Positions 1 to 5,827 of a stretch of DNA of 8,388 nucleotides are shown here, piece after piece. The stretch lies in the NCBI GenBank assembly GCA_949878535.1, contig CATLAS010000023.1, positions 1-8,388 of the forward strand, given 5' to 3'. Numbering within the stretch: position 1 is the stretch's first letter; the number at the start of each line of letters is the position of its first letter. The DNA comes from an uncultured Eubacteriales bacterium (GTDB lineage: Bacteria > Bacillota > Clostridia > Oscillospirales > CAG-272). Under the pieces are notes generated by a model that was not told the DNA's origin, made no database searches, and worked only from the letters and a program-made list of their open reading frames with translations. A program made the translations under genes and the position numbers.

Positions 1-1641
1 AAATACATTGTCATGGAATATGTAGAGGGAATCACTCTTAAAAATTACATGACGAAACGCGGTGCGCTGACTTTGCGGGAAATCATCAGCTATACGGAAC
101 AGATTCTTACAGCGCTGCGTCACGCGCATGGTAAAGGAATTGTGCATCGGGATATAAAACCCCAGAATATTATGCTTCTGAAGGATGGGATTGTTAAGGT
201 AACAGACTTTGGAATTGCAAAGCTGCCCAATGCAGAAACTGTAACACTGACGGATAAAGCAATTGGAACAGTGTATTATATTAGTCCGGAACAAGCCAGC
301 GGGCAGGAAATAGATCCGCGCAGCGATTTGTATTCCCTTGGTGTTATGATGTATGAAATGGCAACGGGAGTGCTGCCGTTTACAGCTGATAGTCCGGTGT
401 CAGTGGCAATGATGCAGATTAATGATATTGCAACACCTCCCCTGGAACTCAATTCAACGATTCCAAAGGGGTTGGAGCAGATTATCGGGATTGCTATGGA
501 AAAAGAACCGGCATACCGGTATCAAAATGCAGAAGATATGCTTCGGCAAATTCGCCGTTTAAAAGAAAATCCTAATGTAATCTTCCGTATGCCGAAACGT
601 AAGGAAGGCGAAGGAGAAGAAGGAAAAAGCGGGTTGGCGCTGCTGTTTAGCGGCGGCCCCATTTTCCCGGTGATTGCCGGGGTGGCGCTTTCCTTCCTCA
701 TTTTGCTAATAATCAGTTCAGCATATATTTTAAATCGTGTGGTGGATACTACAACCAAATCTACCGGAACCACCATTACTGTGGATGATTTTGTTGGATC
801 CTATTATACGAACGAATTGGAATCCTGGTTTTCCAATTCAGATATTTATGATTTGACCGTCGAATACGCATATACAGAGGGATTTGACGCAGGACAAATT
901 ATTGAACAGGAACCAGAAGCAAAATCTTCCCGAAAGGTTGTGCCGGGTGAGCAGTATTGCAATATAACGTTGACTGTATGCCGTGGTATGCGGGAAATTG
1001 ATATTCCTGGGTTGGCTGGACTGGATTATCGTGAGGCCAAGCAGAAGCTGAAAAAAGCGGATCTGTTGTATCAGACGGAGTATATTCAGGACGACGTCTA
1101 CGCATCCGGGCAGGTTGTGAAAACCTCTCCTGCTTATGGTGAAAAAATAAATACAGGCGAAACGGTGACTGTGTATATCAGCACCGGTCCGAAAGACGGA
1201 GAAATTGAAGTGCCGAAATTTATCGGTATGACAGAAAAAGAAGCTTTTGCAGAATTGCTTACGCTGGTGCTTCGTCCGGGTAAAATCACATATGTTGCGG
1301 ATAAGGCGGAGCGGGGCACGATCATTGCACAATCAGATGCAGAAGGAAGTTTGGTGACTGCCGGTACCAAAATCAATCTGACAGTAAGTGGCGGGGCAAA
1401 CTTTGATCCGGACCATCCGGATAAAGATCCCGATGATACAAAACCTGCTGACACTACAGCGCCGGATACAACTACGGCGGTGACGACAACAGCGCCGGTT
1501 ACTACGGATCCGGAACCAGATACAACAGATGATACGACTGACCCGGATGAAGACAAAGACCCGGATGATTCGTCTACAAATACAGATTCTGATGAGTCAA
1601 AAAAATGGGATGATTATGTTCCGGCAGGAAATCGAGAATAA
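1..1641 (+). CDS. prkC: PASTA-domain Ser/Thr protein kinase (PrkC/StkP family), 5'-truncated by window edge
   Basis: Membrane Ser/Thr kinase whose extracellular PASTA repeats sense cell-wall fragments and whose cytoplasmic domain phosphorylates growth, division and translation proteins. The frame is open from base 1 (KYIVMEYVEG, the kinase hinge), so the N-lobe lies upstream; 546 residues are visible. Visible-residue positions: HRD 49-51 with IKPQN after it, DFG 69-71, then GTVYYISPEQ in the activation segment and RSDLYSLGV of subdomain IX. A hydrophobic segment at about 221-244 is the single membrane span. Three PASTA-like repeats follow at about 257-329, 331-395 and 401-464, each ending in a beta strand of the TVYIS or NLTVS type. 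The C-terminal 80 residues are a Thr/Asp/Pro-rich low-complexity tail, probably a wall-spanning linker. With roughly 100 missing residues the total fits the family's usual length near 650. rsgA starts 10 nt after the stop, so the two are probably co-transcribed. The family call is very secure; the exact name is by analogy with Bacillus. Confidence 0.96.
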   Translation, partial: KYIVMEYVEGITLKNYMTKRGALTLREIISYTEQILTALRHAHGKGIVHRDIKPQNIMLLKDGIVKVTDFGIAKLPNAETVTLTDKAIGTVYYISPEQASGQEIDPRSDLYSLGVMMYEMATGVLPFTADSPVSVAMMQINDIATPPLELNSTIPKGLEQIIGIAMEKEPAYRYQNAEDMLRQIRRLKENPNVIFRMPKRKEGEGEEGKSGLALLFSGGPIFPVIAGVALSFLILLIISSAYILNRVVDTTTKSTGTTITVDDFVGSYYTNELESWFSNSDIYDLTVEYAYTEGFDAGQIIEQEPEAKSSRKVVPGEQYCNITLTVCRGMREIDIPGLAGLDYREAKQKLKKADLLYQTEYIQDDVYASGQVVKTSPAYGEKINTGETVTVYISTGPKDGEIEVPKFIGMTEKEAFAELLTLVLRPGKITYVADKAERGTIIAQSDAEGSLVTAGTKINLTVSGGANFDPDHPDKDPDDTKPADTTAPDTTTAVTTTAPVTTDPEPDTTDDTTDPDEDKDPDDSSTNTDSDESKKWDDYVPAGNRE

Positions 1642-1651
1642 CGGAGATCGT

Positions 1652-2614
1652 ATGGCAGAAGAAATACGGGGAATTATTCTAAAAGGGGTGGGCGGACTCT
1701 ATGGAGTCCGCCCTGCTCATATGGAGAGCGGTGCGGATGATGTAATTCTTTGCAGCGCTCGCGGCTTGTTCCGTCATGAAAGTATCACACCTTTGCCGGG
1801 TGACGAAGTAATATTGCGCCGCTCAGATGCCGCAGGGGAGGATAGTTATGTGATCCATGAAATACTATCTCGGCGCAATAGCCTTATACGACCTGCAATC
1901 GCAAACTTATCGCATTTATTTGTGGTCATTCCGGCTGCCAATCCCAAACCGGATATGTTGATGGCAGATAAGTTGATCAGCGCCGCAGAGGATAAAAAAA
2001 TTGAACCGGTTATTGTCATCAGTAAAAAAGATACGGATATAGAGAGCGCTGCTAAAATAGCTGGCATTTATAAAACAGGCGGTTTTTCGGTATTTACTGT
2101 GAGCTGTGCTACCGGAGAAGGTGTAGATATGCTGCACGAATATATTACAGAGAGAGCTGCTGACGCAAGAGTAACAGCAGCGTTCGCGGGAGTGTCCGGT
2201 GCCGGAAAATCTACATTAATGAGTGCATTGTTTCCTACGCTTCAATTGAAAACTGGCGCGATCAGCAGGAAAATTCAGCGCGGCAGACATACAACCCGCC
2301 ACGCGGAGCTATATCCTGTGGACTGTGGTGGGGATTGTTTTATTGCAGATACTCCGGGGTTTTCCATGTTGGACTTTGCCCGGTATCATACGATAGAGCC
2401 GGAAGACTTGCCCTATACATTCCGTGAGTTTGTTTCGTGTATTGGAAATTGCCGATATACAAAATGTATGCATACAAAAGAAGAAGAGTGTGCAGTGTTG
2501 GAAAAAATGGCAGCGGGGGGAATTGCCCCTTCTCGGCACGAGCATTACTGCGAGATATTAGAAGAGATTCGTAAAAATCCCCAATGGAAGCGGCGAAAGG
2601 ATGAACGCAAATGA
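1652..2614 (+). CDS. rsgA: Ribosome small-subunit-dependent GTPase A (RsgA/YloQ/CpgA)
   Basis: Circularly permuted GTPase acting late in 30S subunit maturation; 320 residues, a normal family length. An N-terminal OB-fold region (about 1-70) precedes the permuted G motifs. These run G4 SKKD at 124-127, G5 SCATGEG from about 151, the P-loop GVSGAGKST at 180-188, G2 threonines in GRHTTRH near 214, and G3 DTPGF at 233-237. The order G4-G5-G1-G2-G3 is the hallmark of the family. The C-terminal zinc site is C263, C267, C272, H274 and C280 in the usual spacing. I chose the ATG at 1652 because GGAG at 1643-1646 lies 5 nt upstream and homology begins there. An in-frame ATG at 1529 would only add residues read out of frame from the kinase tail. 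In Bacillus the PrkC kinase phosphorylates this protein, and the adjacency here fits that link. Confidence 0.96.
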   Translation: MAEEIRGIILKGVGGLYGVRPAHMESGADDVILCSARGLFRHESITPLPGDEVILRRSDAAGEDSYVIHEILSRRNSLIRPAIANLSHLFVVIPAANPKPDMLMADKLISAAEDKKIEPVIVISKKDTDIESAAKIAGIYKTGGFSVFTVSCATGEGVDMLHEYITERAADARVTAAFAGVSGAGKSTLMSALFPTLQLKTGAISRKIQRGRHTTRHAELYPVDCGGDCFIADTPGFSMLDFARYHTIEPEDLPYTFREFVSCIGNCRYTKCMHTKEEECAVLEKMAAGGIAPSRHEHYCEILEEIRKNPQWKRRKDERK

Positions 2615-2622
2615 TCCTTTGG

Positions 2623-2666
2623 CATATACTTTGAATAGAAGTATTTGCCGAAGGCGGCGCCTTCGG
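2623..2666 (+). promoter_or_regulatory. Region upstream of spoVM: sigma-E/K-like -10 and perfect GC hairpin
   Basis: CATATACT at 2623-2630 differs at one position from the sporulation sigma-E -10 pattern CATACAnT as I recall it, but I see no convincing -35 at the right distance. Downstream, CCGAAGGC (2648-2655) and GCCTTCGG (2659-2666) form a perfect 8-bp stem with a GGC loop. It ends one base before the AGAAAGG that probably serves as the spoVM ribosome binding site. There is no T run after the hairpin, so it is not a standard terminator. It could be an mRNA 5'-stabilising or translation-modulating element, or a processing point between rsgA and spoVM. The promoter assignment is weak; the hairpin itself is directly visible. 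Confidence 0.35.
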
Positions 2667-2685
2667 AGAAAGGCATGGAAGAAGG

Positions 2686-2763
2686 ATGAAGATTACTGTT
2701 GTACGTCCGCCGCGCTTTCTTGTGCCGGTGCTGCGGCGGTTGTTCGGTTTGCACCATAGATGA
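2686..2763 (+). CDS. spoVM: Stage V sporulation protein SpoVM-like, 25 residues
   Basis: In Bacillus, SpoVM is a roughly 26-residue amphipathic helix that recognises the convex forespore membrane and anchors SpoIVA and the spore coat. This ORF encodes 25 residues. It begins MKITVVRPPRF and continues with LVPVLRRLFG before a short HHR end. Against Bacillus SpoVM (recalled) the following align without gaps: M1, K2, P9, F11, L12, R17 and G21, with conservative changes at 10 and 19. P9 is the residue tied to shallow membrane insertion. The helix here is strongly basic on one face (R7, R10, R17, R18, R25). Odd points are a second proline at P8, and V13-P14 in place of the glycine pair. It lies 71 nt after rsgA on the same strand, and in Bacillus spoVM lies in the prkC-rsgA neighbourhood, which supports the call. 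AGAAAGG at 2667-2673 is the likely but loosely spaced ribosome binding site. The gene is below usual ORF length cut-offs. Confidence 0.82.
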   Translation: MKITVVRPPRFLVPVLRRLFGLHHR

Positions 2764-2780
2764 GAATGAGAGTACATTGA

Positions 2781-2820
2781 ACAAAGGGAGCCTTTTTTAG
2801 ATGAAAAAGGCTTCCTTTGT
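2781..2820 (+). terminator. 17-bp hairpin ending the prkC-rsgA-spoVM unit
   Basis: ACAAAGGGAGCCTTTTT (2781-2797) pairs with AAAAAGGCTTCCTTTGT (2804-2820) along 17 bp with one G-T wobble and a 6-nt loop. It starts 17 nt after the spoVM stop, where a terminator is expected. No T run follows the stem on either strand; the T tract lies inside the left arm. Termination is therefore the likely but not certain role, and mRNA 3'-end protection is an alternative. Confidence 0.55.
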
Positions 2821-3184
2821 GTGAGACCTCATGAAATTTAGGTTTTCACCGGTAAGGGGAGGGCTTTCCAAGCTTTTCTATAACAAAGGGTATATCTAAA
2901 CGAAATCCAGTCCCCCTTTGCCGGGGGGAGGCATACAAAAGAGATATGGAGCTTCCAACATGTTGGTTCTTACCTGCATATGGAAGACTTAAAAATATAT
3001 TTTCCTGTGTAGGAGTTTTCTTTAAAAATTCTTGTGGAAAACGGAAAAAGAAAGGCCCCCTTGTGCAAAGGGGGCTGGCTTCGCGTAGCGGAGACTGGGG
3101 GATTGTTATATTGCTTTATTGTTTCATGAAAAATCGAGATTTATGTTACGTATAATCTCTCCGTCACGAGAAAAAAGACAAATC
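2821..3184. other. Convergent intergenic region without a supported gene
   Basis: No convincing gene is seen here. A 69-codon frame at 2946-3155 begins with ATG but has no clear ribosome binding site and runs through the GC hairpin repeat, so I treat it as chance. The stretch holds AT-rich sequence, the inverted hairpin sequences listed separately, and an imperfect hairpin (GAGATTTAT at 3136-3144 with ATAATCTC at 3152-3159). The latter precedes the bidirectional terminator. The prkC-rsgA-spoVM unit enters from the left and the rplA operon from the right. Confidence 0.6.
2904..3104. repeat. Possible REP/MITE-like element with inverted GC-rich hairpin ends
   Basis: The left end reads AATCCAGTCCCCCTTTGC and folds TCCCCC (2911-2916) onto GGGGGA (2924-2929). 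The right end carries two hairpins. GCCCCCTT (3055-3062) pairs with AAGGGGGC (3068-3075), and CTTCGC (3079-3084) pairs with GCGGAG (3088-3093) around a GTA loop; GACTGGGGGATT follows. Read on the opposite strand, the right end has AATCCCCCAGTC near its edge and AGCCCCCTTTGC inside, both close to the left end, so the two ends are inverted relatives about 150 nt apart. Such hairpins are familiar as dispersed repeats in gut Clostridia, as I recall. Element boundaries are a guess, and no target-site duplication was identified. Confidence 0.45.
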
Positions 3185-3212
3185 AAAAAGACTGACGTGA
3201 GTCAGTCTTTTT
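3185..3212 (-). terminator. Perfect 12-bp intrinsic terminator after rplA
   Basis: AAAAAGACTGAC (3185-3196) and GTCAGTCTTTTT (3201-3212) are perfectly complementary around a GTGA loop. Reading the minus strand the stem closes with a TTTTT run and is followed by further T-rich sequence. It lies 15 nt past the rplA stop. Because the arms are A- and T-tailed on both sides it can also stop transcription arriving from the plus strand. Confidence 0.9.
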
Positions 3213-3227
3213 ATCAATTTAATTCCA

Positions 3228-3920
3228 TTAACCAAGCTTTGCTGCATTTACTTTGATACCAGGGCCCATTGTGGAAGCCACAACACAGCTCTTAATATAC
3301 TGACCTTTTGCAGCGGCAGGTCTTGCCTTAATAACGGCACCCATCAGTGTTTCAAAGTTCTCCTGGAGCTTTTCCATTCCGAAAGATGCTTTGCCAATCG
3401 GGCAGTGGATGATGTTGGTTTTGTCCAGACGATACTCAATTTTACCGGCTTTTGCTTCAGTAACAGCCTTTGCAACATCCATAGTAACAGTACCAGCTTT
3501 CGGGTTCGGCATCAATCCCTTAGGACCAAGTACTTTACCCAGACGACCAATTGTACCCATCATATCCGGTGTTGCGATAACAACGTCAAAGTCAAACCAG
3601 TTTTCCTTCTGGATTTTTTCTACCAGATCGGTGTCGCCTACATAGTCAGCGCCGGCATCCTGAGCAGCCTTTGCATTGTCGCCCTTTGCAAATACCAGAG
3701 TGCGTACGGTTTTACCGGTTCCATTCGGGAGAACAACTGCGCCTCTAACCTGCTGGTCAGCATGGCGGGAGTCAACACCCAGACGAATGTGCAGTTCAAT
3801 GGTTTCATCGAACTTTGCTTTGGATGTTTCGCATACCAGTTTAATTGCCTCACCCGGATCATATGCCTTTGCGCGGTCGATCATTGCTGCGCTTGCTTTA
3901 TACTTTTTACCCTTAAACAT
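3228..3920 (-). CDS. rplA: Large-subunit ribosomal protein L1 (uL1)
   Basis: L1 forms the mobile L1 stalk of the 50S subunit, binds 23S rRNA helices 76-78 and helps eject E-site tRNA; it is also the translational repressor of its own operon in well-studied bacteria. The 230-residue product is full length for the family. Diagnostic stretches are [13 protein letters not shown] (58-70), [14 protein letters not shown] (131-144), IGKASF (175-180), and STMGPGIKV near the C-terminus (216-224). The start is fixed by CCTCCC at 3930-3935 on the plus strand (GGGAGG in the mRNA), which sits in the 15-nt gap after the rplK stop. It is the last gene of the operon, and a strong terminator follows directly. 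No rplJ or rplL gene is downstream, unlike many bacteria. Confidence 0.98.
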   Translation of the reverse strand: MFKGKKYKASAAMIDRAKAYDPGEAIKLVCETSKAKFDETIELHIRLGVDSRHADQQVRGAVVLPNGTGKTVRTLVFAKGDNAKAAQDAGADYVGDTDLVEKIQKENWFDFDVVIATPDMMGTIGRLGKVLGPKGLMPNPKAGTVTMDVAKAVTEAKAGKIEYRLDKTNIIHCPIGKASFGMEKLQENFETLMGAVIKARPAAAKGQYIKSCVVASTMGPGIKVNAAKLG

Positions 3921-3935
3921 GTTCAGCTACCTCCC

Positions 3936-4361
3936 TTATTCCTCTACAGTCACGCCCATGGAGCGTGCGGTGCCTGCGATCATGCTCATAGCTGCTTCGA
4001 TAGAACCTGCATTTAAGTCGGGCATCTTTGTTTCAGCAATCTGCTTGATCTGTTCTTTGGTGATGGTTGCAACCTTTGTCTTATTAGGAGTAGCAGAAGC
4101 GGTTTCAATTCCGCATGCCTTCTTGATAAGAACCGGTGCGGGAGGAGTTTTTGTAATGAAAGAGAAGGAACGGTCAGCATAAACGGTAATTACAACCGGG
4201 ATGATAAGACCGATATCGTTCTTGGTTCTTTCATTGAATTCTTTGGTGAAGCTGGCGATTGCCACGCCGTATGCACCCAGCGCAGGACCAACAGGGGGCT
4301 GCGGGGTTGCTTTGCCTGCAGGAAGCTGCAGCTTGATGTAGCCAATAATCTTTTTAGCCAT
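3936..4361 (-). CDS. rplK: Large-subunit ribosomal protein L11 (uL11)
   Basis: L11 builds the GTPase-associated centre at the base of the L7/L12 stalk and is the thiostrepton-site protein. The product is 141 residues, the standard length. The N-terminal domain carries QPPVGPALG (21-29), including the prolines associated with thiostrepton response. The C-terminal rRNA-binding domain ends with [12 protein letters not shown]. The mRNA ribosome binding site GGAGGT (plus-strand ACCTCC, 4371-4376) lies 9 nt before the ATG. Directly upstream of that site is the predicted L1-binding hairpin, so translation of rplK and the coupled rplA is probably repressed by free L1. rplA starts 15 nt after the rplK stop. 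Confidence 0.98.
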   Translation of the reverse strand: MAKKIIGYIKLQLPAGKATPQPPVGPALGAYGVAIASFTKEFNERTKNDIGLIIPVVITVYADRSFSFITKTPPAPVLIKKACGIETASATPNKTKVATITKEQIKQIAETKMPDLNAGSIEAAMSMIAGTARSMGVTVEE

Positions 4362-4379
4362 AATTTAGTAACCTCCATG

Positions 4380-4421
4380 TGTGGTTTAGACGGGAGACTG
4401 CAAAATTTTCTCCCTCCCACA
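4380..4421 (-). promoter_or_regulatory. Candidate L1-binding autoregulatory hairpin in the rplK leader
   Basis: In the mRNA sense the element reads TGTGG (plus 4421-4417), GA, then GGGAG (4414-4410), a loop, CTCCC (4396-4392), GTCTAAA, and CCACA (4384-4380). This gives two stems separated by an asymmetric internal loop. GTGGGAG at its start and AAACCAC at its end match, from memory, the arms of the 23S rRNA L1 site (GGUGGGAG ... GAAAUACCACC in E. coli). The element ends 3 nt before the rplK ribosome binding site. L1 repression of the L11-L1 mRNA by mimicry of rRNA is established in other bacteria; assigning it here is inference from structure and position. Confidence 0.68.
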
Positions 4422-4426
4422 ATATA

Positions 4427-4459
4427 CGCCTATACAGGCGCTGTACCAGAAGGGGTACA
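4427..4459 (-). promoter_or_regulatory. Two small hairpins in the nusG-rplK spacer
   Basis: Two perfect short inverted repeats sit in the 128-nt gap: CGCCT (4427-4431) with AGGCG (4436-4440), and TGTACC (4442-4447) with GGTACA (4454-4459). Neither is followed by a T run in the minus direction, so they are not clear terminators. They may be RNA processing or folding elements that separate nusG from the L11-L1 translational unit. No internal promoter of good quality was noticed in the gap. Confidence 0.45.
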
Positions 4460-4489
4460 ACCTGAAATGCGCAGAAATAATGAACCGGC

Positions 4490-5038
4490 TTACTGCGCGT
4501 TGCGCCGGATTTCGTTTACAGATGCTTTAATGGGCATGTCCCGACCAACAGTGGAAACAACCACGGTAACTTCGGTTCCGTCGGCAGAAATCTCAGAAAG
4601 ACGTCCGCTGTAGCCGGTAAAAATACCGCCGATGATTTCGACTGTGTCTCCAACAGCGTAGGCTGCCTGTGCGGCAACATGCACTTCTTCACCAAGCAGA
4701 GATTCCACTTCCTCATCGGTAAGAGGGACAGGCTTGGATCCGGGTCCGACAAAGCCGGTAACGCCACGAATATTGCGCACAATGTGCCAGCTTTCATCGC
4801 ACATGATCATGCGGATCAGGATATAGGCGGGTAAAAGCTTGGATTCGGATTGGGTTGCATCCTCACCTTCGCCTTCGCTGACAATTTCCATAGGGATGCG
4901 GACATCCGTAATCATATCCTGCATGCCTCTGTTTTCAACGATTTTTTCCAGATTCGCTTTTACCTTGTTTTCATAGCCGGAGTAGGTATGGGCTACATAC
5001 CAGCGCATGCCGGCATTCATTTCATTTATATCGCTCAT
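4490..5038 (-). CDS. nusG: Transcription termination/antitermination factor NusG
   Basis: NusG binds RNA polymerase through its NGN domain and links it to Rho, the ribosome or pause sites through its KOW domain. The 182-residue product shows WYVAHTYSGYENKVKANLE at 13-31, the start of the NGN domain. It also has the family stretch PAYILIRM and VRNIRGVTGFVGPGSKPVPLT. The KOW motif begins VGDTVEIIGGIFTGYSG at 129-145; the usual GPF of this loop is GIF here. The start at 5038 follows the secE stop by 13 nt. Its ribosome binding site is weak (GGGGCG in the mRNA), suggesting translational coupling to secE. A downstream Met at residue 11 is a possible alternative start. Confidence 0.97.
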   Translation of the reverse strand: MSDINEMNAGMRWYVAHTYSGYENKVKANLEKIVENRGMQDMITDVRIPMEIVSEGEGEDATQSESKLLPAYILIRMIMCDESWHIVRNIRGVTGFVGPGSKPVPLTDEEVESLLGEEVHVAAQAAYAVGDTVEIIGGIFTGYSGRLSEISADGTEVTVVVSTVGRDMPIKASVNEIRRNAQ

Positions 5039-5051
5039 TCCATGCGCCCCG

Positions 5052-5336
5052 TCAGATCAACAAGCCCAGAATGTAGATGAACTTGGAAAAAATAAAGTCT
5101 ACGATTCCGATTGCTGCGGCAAAAACAAGTACAGCCACAGCTACCATAAGTGTGTTGGAACGTACAGATTTGAAAGACGCCCACACGATTTTTTTCATTT
5201 CCGCTTTTACGCTGCGGAACCAAGCGGCAATACGGGAGCCAAGCGAAGGCTTTTTGCTTTTCGCTTTTGCGGGCTTTGCGGTTTTTTCAGATTTTGCTTC
5301 TTCCAAACCGGTGTCCTTTTTTTCGTTTTCAGCCAT
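5052..5336 (-). CDS. secE: Preprotein translocase subunit SecE
   Basis: SecE clamps the SecY channel in the cytoplasmic membrane. The protein has 94 residues. It comprises a charged Lys/Glu/Ala-rich N-terminal extension (1-35), the amphipathic segment WFRSVKAEMKKIVWASFKSV (39-58), and one membrane span at about 62-80 followed by a hydrophobic C-terminal end. The single-span layout is typical of Gram-positive SecE. The usual W-P step after EMKK is W-A here. AAAGGAG in the mRNA (plus 5344-5350) lies 7 nt before the ATG and overlaps the rpmG stop codon, so the two genes are tightly coupled. No tRNA-Trp gene separates rpmG and secE. Confidence 0.96.
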   Translation of the reverse strand: MAENEKKDTGLEEAKSEKTAKPAKAKSKKPSLGSRIAAWFRSVKAEMKKIVWASFKSVRSNTLMVAVAVLVFAAAIGIVDFIFSKFIYILGLLI

Positions 5337-5348
5337 TGCTCTACTCCT

Positions 5349-5498
5349 TTACTTTGTTTCTTTGTGCAGAGTGTGCTTGCGGCAGAAGCGGCAGTACTTA
5401 TTCATTTCAAGTCTGTCCGGATCATTTTTTTTGTTTTTCTTTGTGTCATAATTCCGCTGTTTGCACTCGCTGCATGCGAGAGTGATCTTAACTCTCAT
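5349..5498 (-). CDS. rpmG: Large-subunit ribosomal protein L33 (bL33), zinc-binding form
   Basis: A 49-residue zinc-ribbon protein of the 50S subunit. It starts [19 protein letters not shown] and contains a lysine-rich centre, then [17 protein letters not shown] at the C-terminus. Cysteines at 9, 12, 36 and 39 form the CxxC...CxxC zinc site, so this is the zinc-containing (C+) paralogue type. It is the first gene of the operon. The ribosome binding site AGGAGGTG (plus 5505-5512) is near perfect and 6 nt from the ATG. Its stop overlaps the secE ribosome binding site. Length and sequence are ordinary for the family. Confidence 0.97.
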   Translation of the reverse strand: MRVKITLACSECKQRNYDTKKNKKNDPDRLEMNKYCRFCRKHTLHKETK

Positions 5499-5621
5499 TT
5501 TCGGCACCTCCTGTGAATTCGGGCACACGACCCGTGAATTTTGGCTTTCGCCAGTACCTCCCTCCCGGGGTTATTTAATATGCGAAAGAAACGCACAAAA
5601 AAAGAACCCTCTACCAGAGGT
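5499..5621 (-). promoter_or_regulatory. Structured 5' leader of the rpmG operon
   Basis: From the predicted start near 5621 the leader runs about 120 nt to the rpmG ATG. In mRNA order it has three structures. First is a 5-bp hairpin CCTCT/AGAGG (plus 5620-5608) followed by GTTCTTTTTTT, terminator-like but short and very close to the transcript start. Next is TGGC-GAAA-GCCA (plus 5553-5542), a GNRA-type tetraloop. Last is a hairpin from GAATT/AATTC and CCC/GGG (plus 5540-5516) placed just before the ribosome binding site, accompanied by a direct repeat GTGAATT. I do not recognise a known riboswitch or ribosomal leader family. Confidence 0.4.
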
Positions 5622-5627
5622 AGTAAT

Positions 5628-5656
5628 ATTATATCATTGCAGTCAATTTTTGTCAA
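5628..5656 (-). promoter_or_regulatory. Sigma-A promoter of the rpmG-secE-nusG-rplK-rplA operon
   Basis: On the minus strand TTGACA (plus 5656-5651) and TATAAT (plus 5633-5628) are separated by exactly 17 nt, a perfect consensus match, giving a start near 5621. This suits a highly expressed ribosomal operon. A second TTGACT lies at plus 5646-5641 but is too close to the -10 to be used. Confidence 0.88.
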
Positions 5657-5708
5657 TATGTTTTTTCAGGATTTCCAGCACTTTCTATACTGCTTTTTTC
5701 TGCAGTTG

Positions 5709-5737
5709 TTGACATTTAATCCAAATTCTCTTATAAT
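5709..5737 (+). promoter_or_regulatory. Sigma-A promoter of the modular secreted protein gene
   Basis: TTGACA (5709-5714) and TATAAT (5732-5737) are 17 nt apart, again a perfect consensus. A start near 5744 gives a leader of about 84 nt. The -35 boxes of this promoter and the divergent ribosomal-operon promoter are 52 bp apart. No obvious operator palindrome was seen between them. Confidence 0.88.
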
Positions 5738-5827
5738 ATATTGTAGATATTTATAGTTTTAAATGTCCTGATGCAGTCAAAAATAGATGTCCGAAGCGGA
5801 TGTCAGATGTGGAAAGGAAAGGTACGA

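Noticed and set aside
1529..1651. Upstream in-frame extension of rsgA from an ATG at 1529
   Set aside because: It overlaps the kinase tail in another frame, reads low-complexity sequence, and lacks a ribosome binding site; the ATG at 1652 has GGAG and starts the family homology.
2611..2634. Seven-codon frame overlapping the rsgA stop (ATGA)
   Set aside because: Too short, no similarity to any known leader peptide, and no ribosome binding site.
2340..2777. 145-codon minus-strand frame across the rsgA end and spoVM
   Set aside because: It is antisense to recognised coding sequence with no domain; treated as a chance frame.
2946..3155. 69-codon plus-strand frame in the convergent intergenic region
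   Set aside because: It has no convincing ribosome binding site, its reading runs through the GC hairpin repeat, and the product shows no recognisable domain.
3405..4016. 203-codon plus-strand frame antisense to rplA and rplK
   Set aside because: It is the mirror of two unmistakable ribosomal protein genes, has no recognisable domain, and overlaps their ribosome binding sites.
5337..5348. Looked for a tRNA-Trp gene between rpmG and secE, as in some Clostridia
   Set aside because: The gap is only 12 nt and is taken up mostly by the secE ribosome binding site.
5807..5827. Alternative in-frame start seven codons upstream of the secreted protein
   Set aside because: No Shine-Dalgarno sequence precedes it, whereas GGAAAGG precedes the ATG at 5828 at good spacing, and the later start gives a clean signal peptide.
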